Positions 1 to 5,387 of a DNA stretch of 5,486 bases are shown here, piece by piece. The stretch covers positions 1 through 5,486 of the forward strand of contig JAPKCR010000205.1 in assembly GCA_026421135.1 (NCBI GenBank), in the 5' to 3' direction. The notes below the pieces were generated by a model, which saw only the letters and a list, made by a program, of their open reading frames with translations, was not told the DNA's origin and did not search any database. The stretch is from Sulfitobacter sp. (lineage in GTDB: Bacteria > Pseudomonadota > Alphaproteobacteria > Rhodobacterales > Rhodobacteraceae). The position numbers and the translations under genes are program-made. Each line of letters opens with the position of its first letter. The stretch's first letter is position 1.

Positions 1-525
1 ACCGCCACCGATGGCCGAGCAATAGGACAAGCCGATTTCCAGCGCTTTGCCAGAGGCGTCTTTGTCAACGGCCACAAGGCAAGGCACGCCGCCGCCCTTG
101 GTGTATTCGCCGCGTACGGTGTGGCCCGGGCCTTTTGGGGCCATCATGATCACGTCGATGCCTGGCTTGGGTTCGATCAGGCCGAAGTGTACGTTCAGAC
201 CGTGAGCGAATGCGATAGCGGAGCCTTCGCGGATGTTGTCGTGAACGTACTTCTTGTAGGTCTCGGCCTGCAATTCGTCGGGCATGGTGAACATGATGAC
301 GTCGGCCCAAGCGGCGGCTTCGGCAATGCCCATTGTCTTAAGGCCTTCGCCTTCGGCCTTAGCGATCGAGGCAGAGCCTTCACGCAGAGCAACGACGAGG
401 TTTTTCGCACCAGAATCGCGCAGGTTCAGGGCGTGGGCGTGGCCTTGGGAGCCGTAGCCGAGGATGGCGACTTTTTTATCCTTGATCAGGTTAACGTCGC
501 AGTCACGGTCGTAATAAACGCGCAT
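1..525 (-). CDS. ilvC: Ketol-acid reductoisomerase, N-terminal part (cut by left edge)
   Basis: Ketol-acid reductoisomerase (class I) catalyses the NADPH- and Mg-dependent rearrangement and reduction of 2-acetolactate or 2-aceto-2-hydroxybutyrate, the second common step of valine, leucine and isoleucine synthesis, in the cytosol. Seen here: 175 codons reading from ATG at 525 to the window edge with no stop. The protein begins [10 protein letters not shown] and has the Rossmann nucleotide loop [17 protein letters not shown] (residues 23-39), then the LREGSAS stretch (47-53) where the NADPH phosphate is bound. [10 protein letters not shown] contains the conserved catalytic-site His108, followed by [12 protein letters not shown]. 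The visible part ends at [10 protein letters not shown], so the acidic metal ligands of the C-terminal helical domain lie outside. A strong AAAGGA ribosome site (complement of 533-538) sits 7 nt before the ATG. Codon choice is rich in GGC, GCC, AAG and ATC, as in highly expressed genes. It is divergent from the Lrp/AsnC pair. Identification is very secure. Confidence 0.97.
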   Translation of the reverse strand, partial: MRVYYDRDCDVNLIKDKKVAILGYGSQGHAHALNLRDSGAKNLVVALREGSASIAKAEGEGLKTMGIAEAAAWADVIMFTMPDELQAETYKKYVHDNIREGSAIAFAHGLNVHFGLIEPKPGIDVIMMAPKGPGHTVRGEYTKGGGVPCLVAVDKDASGKALEIGLSYCSAIGGG

Positions 526-561
526 TGGGGCGTCCTTTCGTATTCGTTGAAATCTGGGGTG

Positions 562-590
562 GTTATACCGGATGGTTTGGGTGATGCCAT
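562..590 (-). promoter_or_regulatory. Possible sigma-70-type promoter of ilvC
   Basis: On the minus strand, ATGGCA (complement of 585-590; 4 of 6 to TTGACA) is followed after 17 nt by TATAAC (complement of 562-567; 5 of 6 to TATAAT). A transcript would start around 553-557 and leave a leader of about 30 nt carrying the AAAGGA ribosome site. Spacing and position fit a promoter, but this is pattern matching only. The leader is too short for a peptide-type attenuator. Confidence 0.4.
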
Positions 591-637
591 TGTCGGAATA
601 TGAGTTTATTTGCCAAAATGAAGATGGTAATGCGTGA

Positions 638-647
638 TTCCATGGAA
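638..647. promoter_or_regulatory. TTCCATGGAA palindrome before the first Lrp/AsnC gene, possible operator
   Basis: TTCCATGGAA is a perfect 10-bp palindrome ending 13 bp before the ATG at 661, followed by ATATGGATAAATC. The surroundings (590-660) are clearly AT-richer than the genes on either side, as Lrp-family target sites often are. A dyad this close to the start codon would suit autorepression. It does not match the E. coli Lrp consensus convincingly, so the operator role is inferred from position alone. Confidence 0.25.
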
Positions 648-660
648 ATATGGATAAATC

Positions 661-1116
661 ATGCTTGATGACGAAGATCGGCGCATTCTGCGTCACTGGC
701 AGGCGGATGCTGGGTTGACCCCGGGCGAACTGGCGGAACGGACTGGGATCAGCTCTGGCAAGGTCGCGCGGCGTATAGTGCGGATGCAAGAGGCGGGAAT
801 TGTCGAAGGCGTAGGGGCCGTTGTCGACTGGGCGGCGCTAGGCTATGCGGTCGAGGTGTCGTTGCGCATTACCTTGGACAAGACCCAAGGCAATGCGTTC
901 GACGCCTTTTTGATCGCGGCTCGCAAGGTATCTGAAGTCATTGAGATACAGACGTTTTTGGGGCGCGTGGATGTACGGCTGTCGATTATTGCACGTGATA
1001 TGGGACATTATCAGGCAATCTATCGTGGCAAAATCTTAACCCTGCCGCATATCGCGGACATCGAGGCGCTGATGCATGTGGCGCGGATCAAGTCGGACGA
1101 GGCGCTTCCGCTATGA
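661..1116 (+). CDS. Lrp/AsnC family transcriptional regulator (first of tandem pair)
   Basis: A 151-residue DNA-binding regulator of the Lrp/AsnC (feast/famine) family, at the usual family length of 150-165. An N-terminal winged helix-turn-helix spans about residues 2-60: LDDEDRRIL is the typical first helix, [21 protein letters not shown] the HTH, and MQEAGIVEG the wing. A linker leads to the RAM/AsnC ligand and oligomerisation domain (about 65-151). There the usual G-x-x-D-Y effector loop is GRVDV (101-105), with Val in place of Tyr, and the chain ends in the family-typical ALPL. The family usually forms dimers up to octamers and responds to amino acids; no effector can be deduced here. The start gives the standard N-terminus; upstream there is only a weak GGA (652-654), suggesting modest translation. 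The gene is divergent from ilvC and its stop overlaps the next start by 4 bp, so the two are almost certainly co-transcribed. Family certain, target unknown. Confidence 0.93.
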   Translation: MLDDEDRRILRHWQADAGLTPGELAERTGISSGKVARRIVRMQEAGIVEGVGAVVDWAALGYAVEVSLRITLDKTQGNAFDAFLIAARKVSEVIEIQTFLGRVDVRLSIIARDMGHYQAIYRGKILTLPHIADIEALMHVARIKSDEALPL

Positions 1117-1574
1117 TCGCACTGGACGAAATTGATCACCGGTTGATCCGGTCACTGGCACGGGATGCCACGCAAAGTGCGGGCGCTTTGGGCCGACATC
1201 TGGGGTTGTCGCAGCCCGCCACATGGCGACGCATCCGGCGGCTAGAGCAGGCAGGCATCTTGCGCGGCAAACGGTTACGGTTGAACCGCGAGGCGTTGGG
1301 CTTTGGCGTTACGGTTTTTCTGGGCGTCAAGCTGGCCACCAAGGGACGCGTGAGCCTTGATGATTTTGAACGCGCGGTCAGTGCGATTCCTGAAGTGCAA
1401 ACGGTTGAGCATGTTCTGGGGTTATATGACTACCGTTTGAGAGTTGTGGCGCGGGATCTGGCAGATTTTGAACGGGTCTTGCGACGGCGGATTATGACCT
1501 TGCCGGGGGCTGGTGCAGTCGAGGCGAATGTGCTGCTGAGCGAAGAACGTCTGGCTGGGCCTTTGGGTCTATAA
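1113..1574 (+). CDS. Lrp/AsnC family transcriptional regulator (second of tandem pair)
   Basis: A second Lrp/AsnC regulator, 153 residues, a diverged paralogue of the gene before it. An N-terminal winged HTH (about 4-62) begins LDEIDHRLI, has SQPATWRRIRRLEQAG as recognition helix (33-48) and ILRGKRL as wing. The RAM domain (about 66-153) contains EVQTVEHVLGLYDYRLRVVA, where the effector loop GLYDY (103-107) keeps the canonical Tyr that its partner lacks. MTLPGAGAVEA and a closing GPLGL match the family. ATGA at 1113-1116 joins its start to the upstream stop, with GAGG about 10 nt before the ATG, so translation is probably coupled and the two products made in similar amounts. A mixed assembly of both subunits is plausible but inferred. 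An aminotransferase gene follows after 49 bp on the same strand. Siroheme decarboxylase (AhbA/AhbB), which shares this fold and also occurs as paired genes, was considered, but no heme-d1 or alternative-heme genes are nearby. Confidence 0.93.
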   Translation: MIALDEIDHRLIRSLARDATQSAGALGRHLGLSQPATWRRIRRLEQAGILRGKRLRLNREALGFGVTVFLGVKLATKGRVSLDDFERAVSAIPEVQTVEHVLGLYDYRLRVVARDLADFERVLRRRIMTLPGAGAVEANVLLSEERLAGPLGL

Positions 1575-1576
1575 CT

Positions 1577-1607
1577 TTGACTGGCATCGCGGTATCTTTG
1601 GCTTAAT
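1577..1607 (+). promoter_or_regulatory. Weak candidate promoter for the aminotransferase gene
   Basis: TTGACT (1577-1582; 5 of 6 to the -35 consensus) is followed after 19 nt by CTTAAT (1602-1607; 4 of 6 to the -10 consensus). The spacing is longer than ideal. If used, transcription would begin after the ATG at 1606, which agrees with translation starting at 1624. Read-through from the regulator genes is an equally good explanation for expression. Confidence 0.2.
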
Positions 1608-1611
1608 GAAT

Positions 1612-1616
1612 AAGGA
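1612..1616 (+). promoter_or_regulatory. Ribosome binding site that sets the aminotransferase start
   Basis: AAGGA lies 7 nt before the ATG at 1624, an ideal distance. The in-frame ATG at 1606 has no purine-rich site before it, and this AAGGA falls inside the reading frame that ATG would open. The site therefore supports the shorter protein beginning MPALLNTVDP. Confidence 0.8.
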
Positions 1617-1623
1617 TATTTCC

Positions 1624-2751
1624 ATGCCAGCTTTGCTAAATACTGTAGACCCCCAAGGTCTTGAAGAATTTTCGGTCGTGTTCACCGACCGGTCGCTGAA
1701 CCACATGTCGGCGGCGTTCCAAGGTGTGATGCGCGATATCAGCGCCATGCTGAAAGAAGTGTATAATGCCGATGCCGTGGCCATCGTGCCCGGCGGTGGT
1801 ACCTTCGGGATGGAGGCCGTGGCCCGGCAATTCGCCCGCGATGCCGAGGTAGTCGTCGTACGCAACGGTTGGTTTTCCTACCGGTGGAGTCAGATCATTG
1901 AAAACGGTGATCTGACAGGAAACACCACTGTTCTTAAGGCGCGGATGCAGGGCAACAGCACGCCCGCGCCCTTTGCGCCATGTCCGATCCAAGAGGTAAT
2001 CGACGCGATCCGCAGCCAAAAACCTCAGGTCGTATTTGCGCCGCACGTGGAAACAAGCGCCGGGGTGATCCTGCCGGATGACTATATCAGACAGATGGCC
2101 GATGTGGCGCACGAGGTCGGCGCGCTCATGGTGCTGGACTGCATCGCGTCGGGATGTGCCTGGATTGATATGAAAGCGCTTGGCGTTGATGTGTTGATCT
2201 CTGCCCCGCAGAAAGGGTGGAGCGCGTCGCCCTCTGCCGGGTTGGTGATGATGTCGGACCGTGCCGTTGCGCGGTTAGCCGAGACCAAATCGGACAGCTT
2301 TTCCATCGATCTGGGCAAATGGCACAGCATCATGAAAGCCTATGAGGATGGCGGTCACGCGTATCATTCGACAATGCCTACCGATGCGTTGCGGGTGTTC
2401 AGGGACACGATGAAGGAAACGCAGGCCTATGGCTTTGGGCGTCTGAAAGAGGCGCAGTGGCGCTTGGGCGATGGTGTCCGCAAGATGTTGGCAGAGCGCG
2501 GTGTGGTTTCTGTGGCAGCCGAAGGATTTGGTGCGCCAGGTGTGGTGGTTAGCTATACCGCAGACCCGTCTGTACAGAACGGCAAGGCGTTCGCCGCCGA
2601 GGGGATGCAAATCGCTGCCGGCGTGCCACTGATGTGCGACGAGCCGGATGATTTCAAAACATTCCGGCTGGGTCTGTTCGGCTTGGACAAGCTTTATGAT
2701 GTCGATGCGACGCTCGCGCGGTTGGCGCGCGTGGTCGATAAGGTTATTTGA
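1624..2751 (+). CDS. Class V PLP-dependent aminotransferase (alanine-glyoxylate/serine-pyruvate type)
   Basis: A 375-residue fold-type I PLP enzyme of aminotransferase class V, in the group that includes alanine-glyoxylate and serine-pyruvate aminotransferases; cytosolic, no signal peptide. The N-terminus MPALLNTVDPQG leads to FTDRSLNHMS and the phosphate-binding segment VPGGGTFGMEA (about 55-65). VRNGWFSYRW (79-88) is typical of the group. HVETSAG (141-147) is followed by VLDCIASG with Asp172, which should pair with the PLP ring nitrogen. SAPQKGWSASPSAGL holds the presumed Schiff-base lysine, Lys197. FRLGLFG near the C-terminus has Arg348 in the usual carboxylate-binding position. All key residues are present, so the enzyme should be active. 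The substrate pair is not readable; serine, alanine or aspartate with glyoxylate, pyruvate or another keto acid are candidates. The start at 1624 is preferred to 1606 because AAGGA lies 7 nt upstream. It follows the two Lrp/AsnC genes by 49 bp, probably in one operon, and converges on the monooxygenase gene. Confidence 0.9.
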   Translation: MPALLNTVDPQGLEEFSVVFTDRSLNHMSAAFQGVMRDISAMLKEVYNADAVAIVPGGGTFGMEAVARQFARDAEVVVVRNGWFSYRWSQIIENGDLTGNTTVLKARMQGNSTPAPFAPCPIQEVIDAIRSQKPQVVFAPHVETSAGVILPDDYIRQMADVAHEVGALMVLDCIASGCAWIDMKALGVDVLISAPQKGWSASPSAGLVMMSDRAVARLAETKSDSFSIDLGKWHSIMKAYEDGGHAYHSTMPTDALRVFRDTMKETQAYGFGRLKEAQWRLGDGVRKMLAERGVVSVAAEGFGAPGVVVSYTADPSVQNGKAFAAEGMQIAAGVPLMCDEPDDFKTFRLGLFGLDKLYDVDATLARLARVVDKVI

Positions 2752-2762
2752 TTTCAGGGCAT

Positions 2763-2788
2763 TGCGGCGGGGTCTTAACCTTGCCGCA
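2763..2788 (+). terminator. GC-rich hairpin between convergent genes, possible terminator
   Basis: In the plus-strand transcript TGCGGCGGGGT pairs with ACCTTGCCGCA around a CTTA loop: an 11-bp stem including two G-U pairs. It starts 11 bp after the aminotransferase stop and overlaps the last codons of the monooxygenase gene. No U-run follows, so it is not a textbook intrinsic terminator. In the minus-strand transcript the two G-U positions become A-C mismatches, so the stem favours the plus direction. A second longer-range repeat, AAGGTTA (2740-2746) with TAACCTT (2776-2782), competes with it. Confidence 0.35.
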
Positions 2789-3971
2789 TGCCCAATCCCA
2801 TCTCCATCAACATTTTGCGCACCGGGGCCATCGCATATAGCGCATTGAGGCCTGTTGCGCGGGCTTCGCGCGCGACGGGCGCTGACGCTTGGCTAGCGCG
2901 GTTCAGCAGATCAATCCCCCGTACCCGCAGCATGATGTCACCAAAGCGCGCTTTCTGGTACGCATCAAGCATCTTCTGGCTGCCCAAATCCGCGGGGTTG
3001 GCCTGCGCCAATTCCAGCAAAGTGGCCACGTCTTGCAACGACATATTCAGCCCCTGAGCCCCGATGGGGGGCATCACATGGGCGGCCTCGGCGATCAAAG
3101 CAATCCGTTCGCCAGAAAGCCGCGCGGCGTGCTGGGTGATGATGGGCCAGACATTGCGCGCGGTGGCCAGGGTCAAGGGGCCAAACAGGTGGCAACTGCG
3201 CACCGAGGCTTCTTCGGCAAACGAATCGGCATCCAGCGCCATCCGGCGGTTGCATTCGGCTGCGCTGTCCATCCAGACCACAGCAGAACAAGGCATCCCG
3301 TCACGATCGGGCAGCGGTACAAGCGTGAACGGTCCACCTGTACGATGAATTTCGGTCGACACGTTTTCATGGGGAACGGGGTGCGTGACCGCAAAAACCA
3401 CCGCCTTTTGACCGTAGCCGGTTTTGGTCGCGCCAATACCAGCGGCTTTGCGCATCGGGCTGTCGCGCCCGTCTGCAGCAATGACCAGCGGCGTGGTGAT
3501 ACGGCTTCCATCGCTCAGGCCGACCCGTGCTTCAGCGGTCCGTGTGAACAGCGATGTAGTGCCAGTGCCGGGGCGAAAATCCACATTGGGTAACTCAGCC
3601 AATCGGTCCAGCAGTGCGCGCCGCAACAGCCAGTTTGGGAAATTCCATCCAAAAGGCTGATCAGAAATCTCGGCTGCGTTGAATTCTCGGGTCACGCGAA
3701 GTTCTGGGTTTTCCCCGCCTGCATCGACAATTCGCATGATTTGCAACGGGGCGGCGTGGTCCTCAAGGTGGATCCAGATGCCTGCGGCCTCAAGCACGCG
3801 GCGGGCCGGTTGCAGCATCGCCGTGGAACGCAGGTCGGCACCGTCGGCATCGCCGTCGGTGATCGGTGGGGCAGGGTCGACACAAATAACCTTGAACCCT
3901 GCGCTGCCAAAGGCGGCTGCCGCGGTTAGGCCAGCAATACCGCCGCCAGAAATGAGAATATCGCAATCCAT
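2775..3971 (-). CDS. UbiH/UbiF/COQ6-family FAD-dependent monooxygenase, probable ubiquinone-biosynthesis hydroxylase
   Basis: A 398-residue flavoprotein hydroxylase, matching the family's usual ~390-410. From the N-terminus it has the FAD dinucleotide loop ISGGGIAGL (8-15) ending in acidic Asp32 of CVDP, NWLLRRALLDRL (113-124), the AADGRDSPMR motif (166-175) that contacts FAD and NADPH, and the second FAD motif AEAAHVMPPIGAQGLN (294-309). This last motif has Ala-Glu where the family consensus is Gly-Asp. Family members hydroxylate the aromatic ring of a polyprenylated ubiquinone precursor using O2 and NAD(P)H, on the inner face of the membrane. Which ring carbon is modified cannot be told, so no ubi symbol is given. 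The start at 3971 is chosen because AGGA (complement of 3977-3980) lies 5 nt upstream; the ATG at 3977 has no room for a site. It lies 15 bp downstream of the HAD gene, likely the same transcript. A hydroxylase acting on another aromatic substrate is a less likely alternative. Confidence 0.88.
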   Translation of the reverse strand: MDCDILISGGGIAGLTAAAAFGSAGFKVICVDPAPPITDGDADGADLRSTAMLQPARRVLEAAGIWIHLEDHAAPLQIMRIVDAGGENPELRVTREFNAAEISDQPFGWNFPNWLLRRALLDRLAELPNVDFRPGTGTTSLFTRTAEARVGLSDGSRITTPLVIAADGRDSPMRKAAGIGATKTGYGQKAVVFAVTHPVPHENVSTEIHRTGGPFTLVPLPDRDGMPCSAVVWMDSAAECNRRMALDADSFAEEASVRSCHLFGPLTLATARNVWPIITQHAARLSGERIALIAEAAHVMPPIGAQGLNMSLQDVATLLELAQANPADLGSQKMLDAYQKARFGDIMLRVRGIDLLNRASQASAPVAREARATGLNALYAMAPVRKMLMEMGLGMRQG

Positions 3972-3976
3972 AGTCA

Positions 3977-3981
3977 TCCTC
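3977..3981 (-). promoter_or_regulatory. Ribosome binding site that sets the monooxygenase start
   Basis: Read on the minus strand this is GAGGA, followed by TGACT and the ATG at 3971. It overlaps the alternative ATG at 3977, which therefore cannot use it. The protein most likely begins MDCDILISGGG rather than MTMDCD. Confidence 0.65.
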
Positions 3982-3986
3982 GAAAG

Positions 3987-4634
3987 CTAGCCCGTGATCC
4001 GCCCAAGAAAAGCGCTTAGGTCGTCGGTGTGAAAATGAATGTGATCGCCTGCCAGCGGTTCGGGAGCGACATGCACCGTGCCCATGCCCATCGCATGTGG
4101 TGCGGCCAGATTGCGGGCGTCGTCCTCGAACATCACAGCTTTGGTCGCGTCCAGCTTGTCAGTGGTGAATACATGCTCGAACGCGGCGCGTTCTGGTTTT
4201 GGCAAAAACTGCGCGTGCTCAACGCCATAGATCGCATCAAACAAACCGTCCAATCCACGTGCTGCTGCGACGCGTTCGGCATAAGGGGCTGTTCCGTTGG
4301 TATAGATGATGCGCCGCCCGGGCAGGGCGCGGATGCGATCAGCCAAGACAGGGTCGGGAGTGAGCGTGTCGAACGAAATATCGTGAACCTCATGCAGATA
4401 CGGCCCGGGATCGACCGCGTGTTCCCGCATCAGCCCAGCCAAAGTCGTGCCATATGTGTGCCAATAATGCGTGCGAAGGTAATTGGCGCGGGCATGATCG
4501 ACGCCCAGCGTGTTCATGACCCAGCGGGTCATCCGCACTTCGATCTGGTCAAACAACCGGGCCGACGGCGGATATAGTGTGTTATCGAGGTCAAAGACCC
4601 AAGTATTCACATGAGAAAAAGCGTGCTTTGGCAT
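3987..4634 (-). CDS. HAD-superfamily hydrolase, pyrimidine 5'-nucleotidase type
   Basis: A 215-residue HAD-superfamily phosphatase resembling the pyrimidine 5'-nucleotidase (yeast Sdt1-like) branch, which removes phosphate from UMP/CMP-type nucleotides in the cytosol. All four HAD motifs are present. Motif I is FDLDNTLYP, with nucleophile Asp15 and acid/base Asp17. Motif II is IIYTNGT, with Thr112. Motif III is Lys146 in FLPKPERAAF. Motif IV is MFEDDARN, with Asp171 and Asp172 for Mg. Between motifs I and II lies an alpha-helical cap (about 22-100), containing YLRTHYWHTYGTTLAGLM, typical of this branch. The ribosome site TAGGA is only 3 nt from the ATG, a tight spacing. The gene is first in a two-gene minus-strand unit with the Ubi-type monooxygenase and divergent from the GntR gene. 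Fold and catalytic class are secure; nucleotide specificity is inferred from family resemblance, and a broad-specificity phosphatase is possible. Confidence 0.9.
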   Translation of the reverse strand: MPKHAFSHVNTWVFDLDNTLYPPSARLFDQIEVRMTRWVMNTLGVDHARANYLRTHYWHTYGTTLAGLMREHAVDPGPYLHEVHDISFDTLTPDPVLADRIRALPGRRIIYTNGTAPYAERVAAARGLDGLFDAIYGVEHAQFLPKPERAAFEHVFTTDKLDATKAVMFEDDARNLAAPHAMGMGTVHVAPEPLAGDHIHFHTDDLSAFLGRITG

Positions 4635-4679
4635 GCGTCCTAGCTACGCCTCGCCGAAGGTTTGCGCAAGATCGTGGGC

Positions 4680-4687
4680 TTGTACAA
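4680..4687. promoter_or_regulatory. TTGTACAA palindrome between HAD and GntR genes, possible GntR operator
   Basis: TTGTACAA is a perfect 8-bp palindrome about midway in the 99-bp divergent region (4635-4733). FCD-type GntR regulators commonly bind dyads of TNGT/ACNA half-sites, here abutting with no central spacer. The first six bases (TTGTAC) could also be a poor -35 for the GntR gene, followed after 16 nt by TAAAGT (4702-4707), so binding there would fit autorepression. Eight bases occur by chance fairly often, so support is modest. Confidence 0.3.
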
Positions 4688-4733
4688 ATGGACGCGGGGG
4701 ATAAAGTGCTGAAACCTTATTGAAAGAGACCCG

Positions 4734-5387
4734 ATGACCGCGCCAAGACCTGGACCAACCGACGCCTATGCCATGATTCTTGAAGCTATTGATCTAGGCA
4801 CCTACCGGCCGGGAAGTCGTCTGGTGGAAAGCGAATTGGCGGAGCGGTTCGGCGTCTCGCGCACCCCTATTCGCGAGGCATTACAACGACTTGAAACCCA
4901 ATCTTTGTTAGCACGGGATGGCCGCAGTCTGATCGTTGCATCGTTGGATCACAACCAAACGGCCGAACTTTACGTGGTGCGCGGAGAATTGGAGGGACTG
5001 GCCGCGCGGCTTGCGGCGCGTCATGCCACGGTGGAAGAAGTCCGCGTTCTGCGCGAAATGGTCGAAGACGACAACGCCCTGCGCGATGATCCAGTAGCCT
5101 TGGCGCGGGCAAACCGACGGTTTCACAAACAAATCCATCTGGCTTCGCACAACAGGTACTTGGTGCAGCAGTTGGACTTGGTGCATCGGTCGATGGCGCT
5201 AATGGCGACGTCATCGCTTGCGGTGGAAGGGCGGGGCCACATCGCGCAAGCTGAACATGACAAGATCGTGCAAATGATCGAACAGCGCGATGAAGATGGC
5301 GCGGACGAAGCTCTGCGCTTGCATATCTCAGTGGCCTTTATGACCCGCCTCAAGCAAGAGGCCGCGCGGCGCGAGGAAGAAGGTTAA
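4734..5387 (+). CDS. GntR family transcriptional regulator, FCD subfamily
   Basis: A 217-residue one-component DNA-binding regulator, typical of FCD-type GntR proteins (about 210-240). The N-terminal winged HTH (about 8-70) includes LGTYRPGSRLVESELAERFG and the recognition helix VSRTPIREAL (41-50), the GntR signature. The C-terminal all-helical FCD effector domain (about 76-205) starts ELYVVRGELEGLAARLAA. It shows the expected metal/ligand residues: Asn127 and His131 in NRRFHKQIHLASHN, His175 in AEHDKI and His197 in RLHI. Such proteins usually sense a small carboxylate or sugar acid; which one is not evident. Translation starts at ATG 4734 behind a weak AAAGAGA; a later in-frame ATG at 4773 lacks any site and would cut into the HTH. 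It is divergent from the HAD gene and its stop overlaps that of the minus-strand gene at 5384. With no catabolic operon adjacent in the window, the target may be elsewhere or past the right edge. Confidence 0.93.
   Translation: MTAPRPGPTDAYAMILEAIDLGTYRPGSRLVESELAERFGVSRTPIREALQRLETQSLLARDGRSLIVASLDHNQTAELYVVRGELEGLAARLAARHATVEEVRVLREMVEDDNALRDDPVALARANRRFHKQIHLASHNRYLVQQLDLVHRSMALMATSSLAVEGRGHIAQAEHDKIVQMIEQRDEDGADEALRLHISVAFMTRLKQEAARREEEG

Noticed and set aside
121..603. Plus-strand open frame of 160 codons opposite ilvC
   Set aside because: It is the antisense shadow of ilvC, whose minus-strand product is unmistakable; no ribosome site, and its end merely runs into the intergenic region.
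661..1574. Siroheme decarboxylase pair AhbA/AhbB as an alternative to the Lrp/AsnC regulators
   Set aside because: Both proteins have intact recognition helices and standard Lrp lengths, and no heme or siroheme genes are nearby, so transcriptional regulators are the better call.
1636..2112. Minus-strand open frame of 158 codons opposite the aminotransferase
   Set aside because: His- and Arg-rich shadow translation with no family resemblance and no ribosome site.
1624..2751. BhcA (aspartate-glyoxylate aminotransferase of the beta-hydroxyaspartate cycle)
   Set aside because: Same class V group, but the motifs differ and the companion bhcB, bhcC, bhcD and IclR-type bhcR genes are not present in the window.
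2889..3593. Plus-strand open frame of 234 codons inside the monooxygenase gene
   Set aside because: It lies antisense to a well-supported flavoprotein gene; the translation has low-complexity, Arg/His/Gly-rich composition with no recognisable domain. Long antisense frames are common in GC-rich genes.
4029..4577. Plus-strand open frame of 182 codons opposite the HAD gene
   Set aside because: Antisense shadow; the minus strand shows all four HAD motifs in order.
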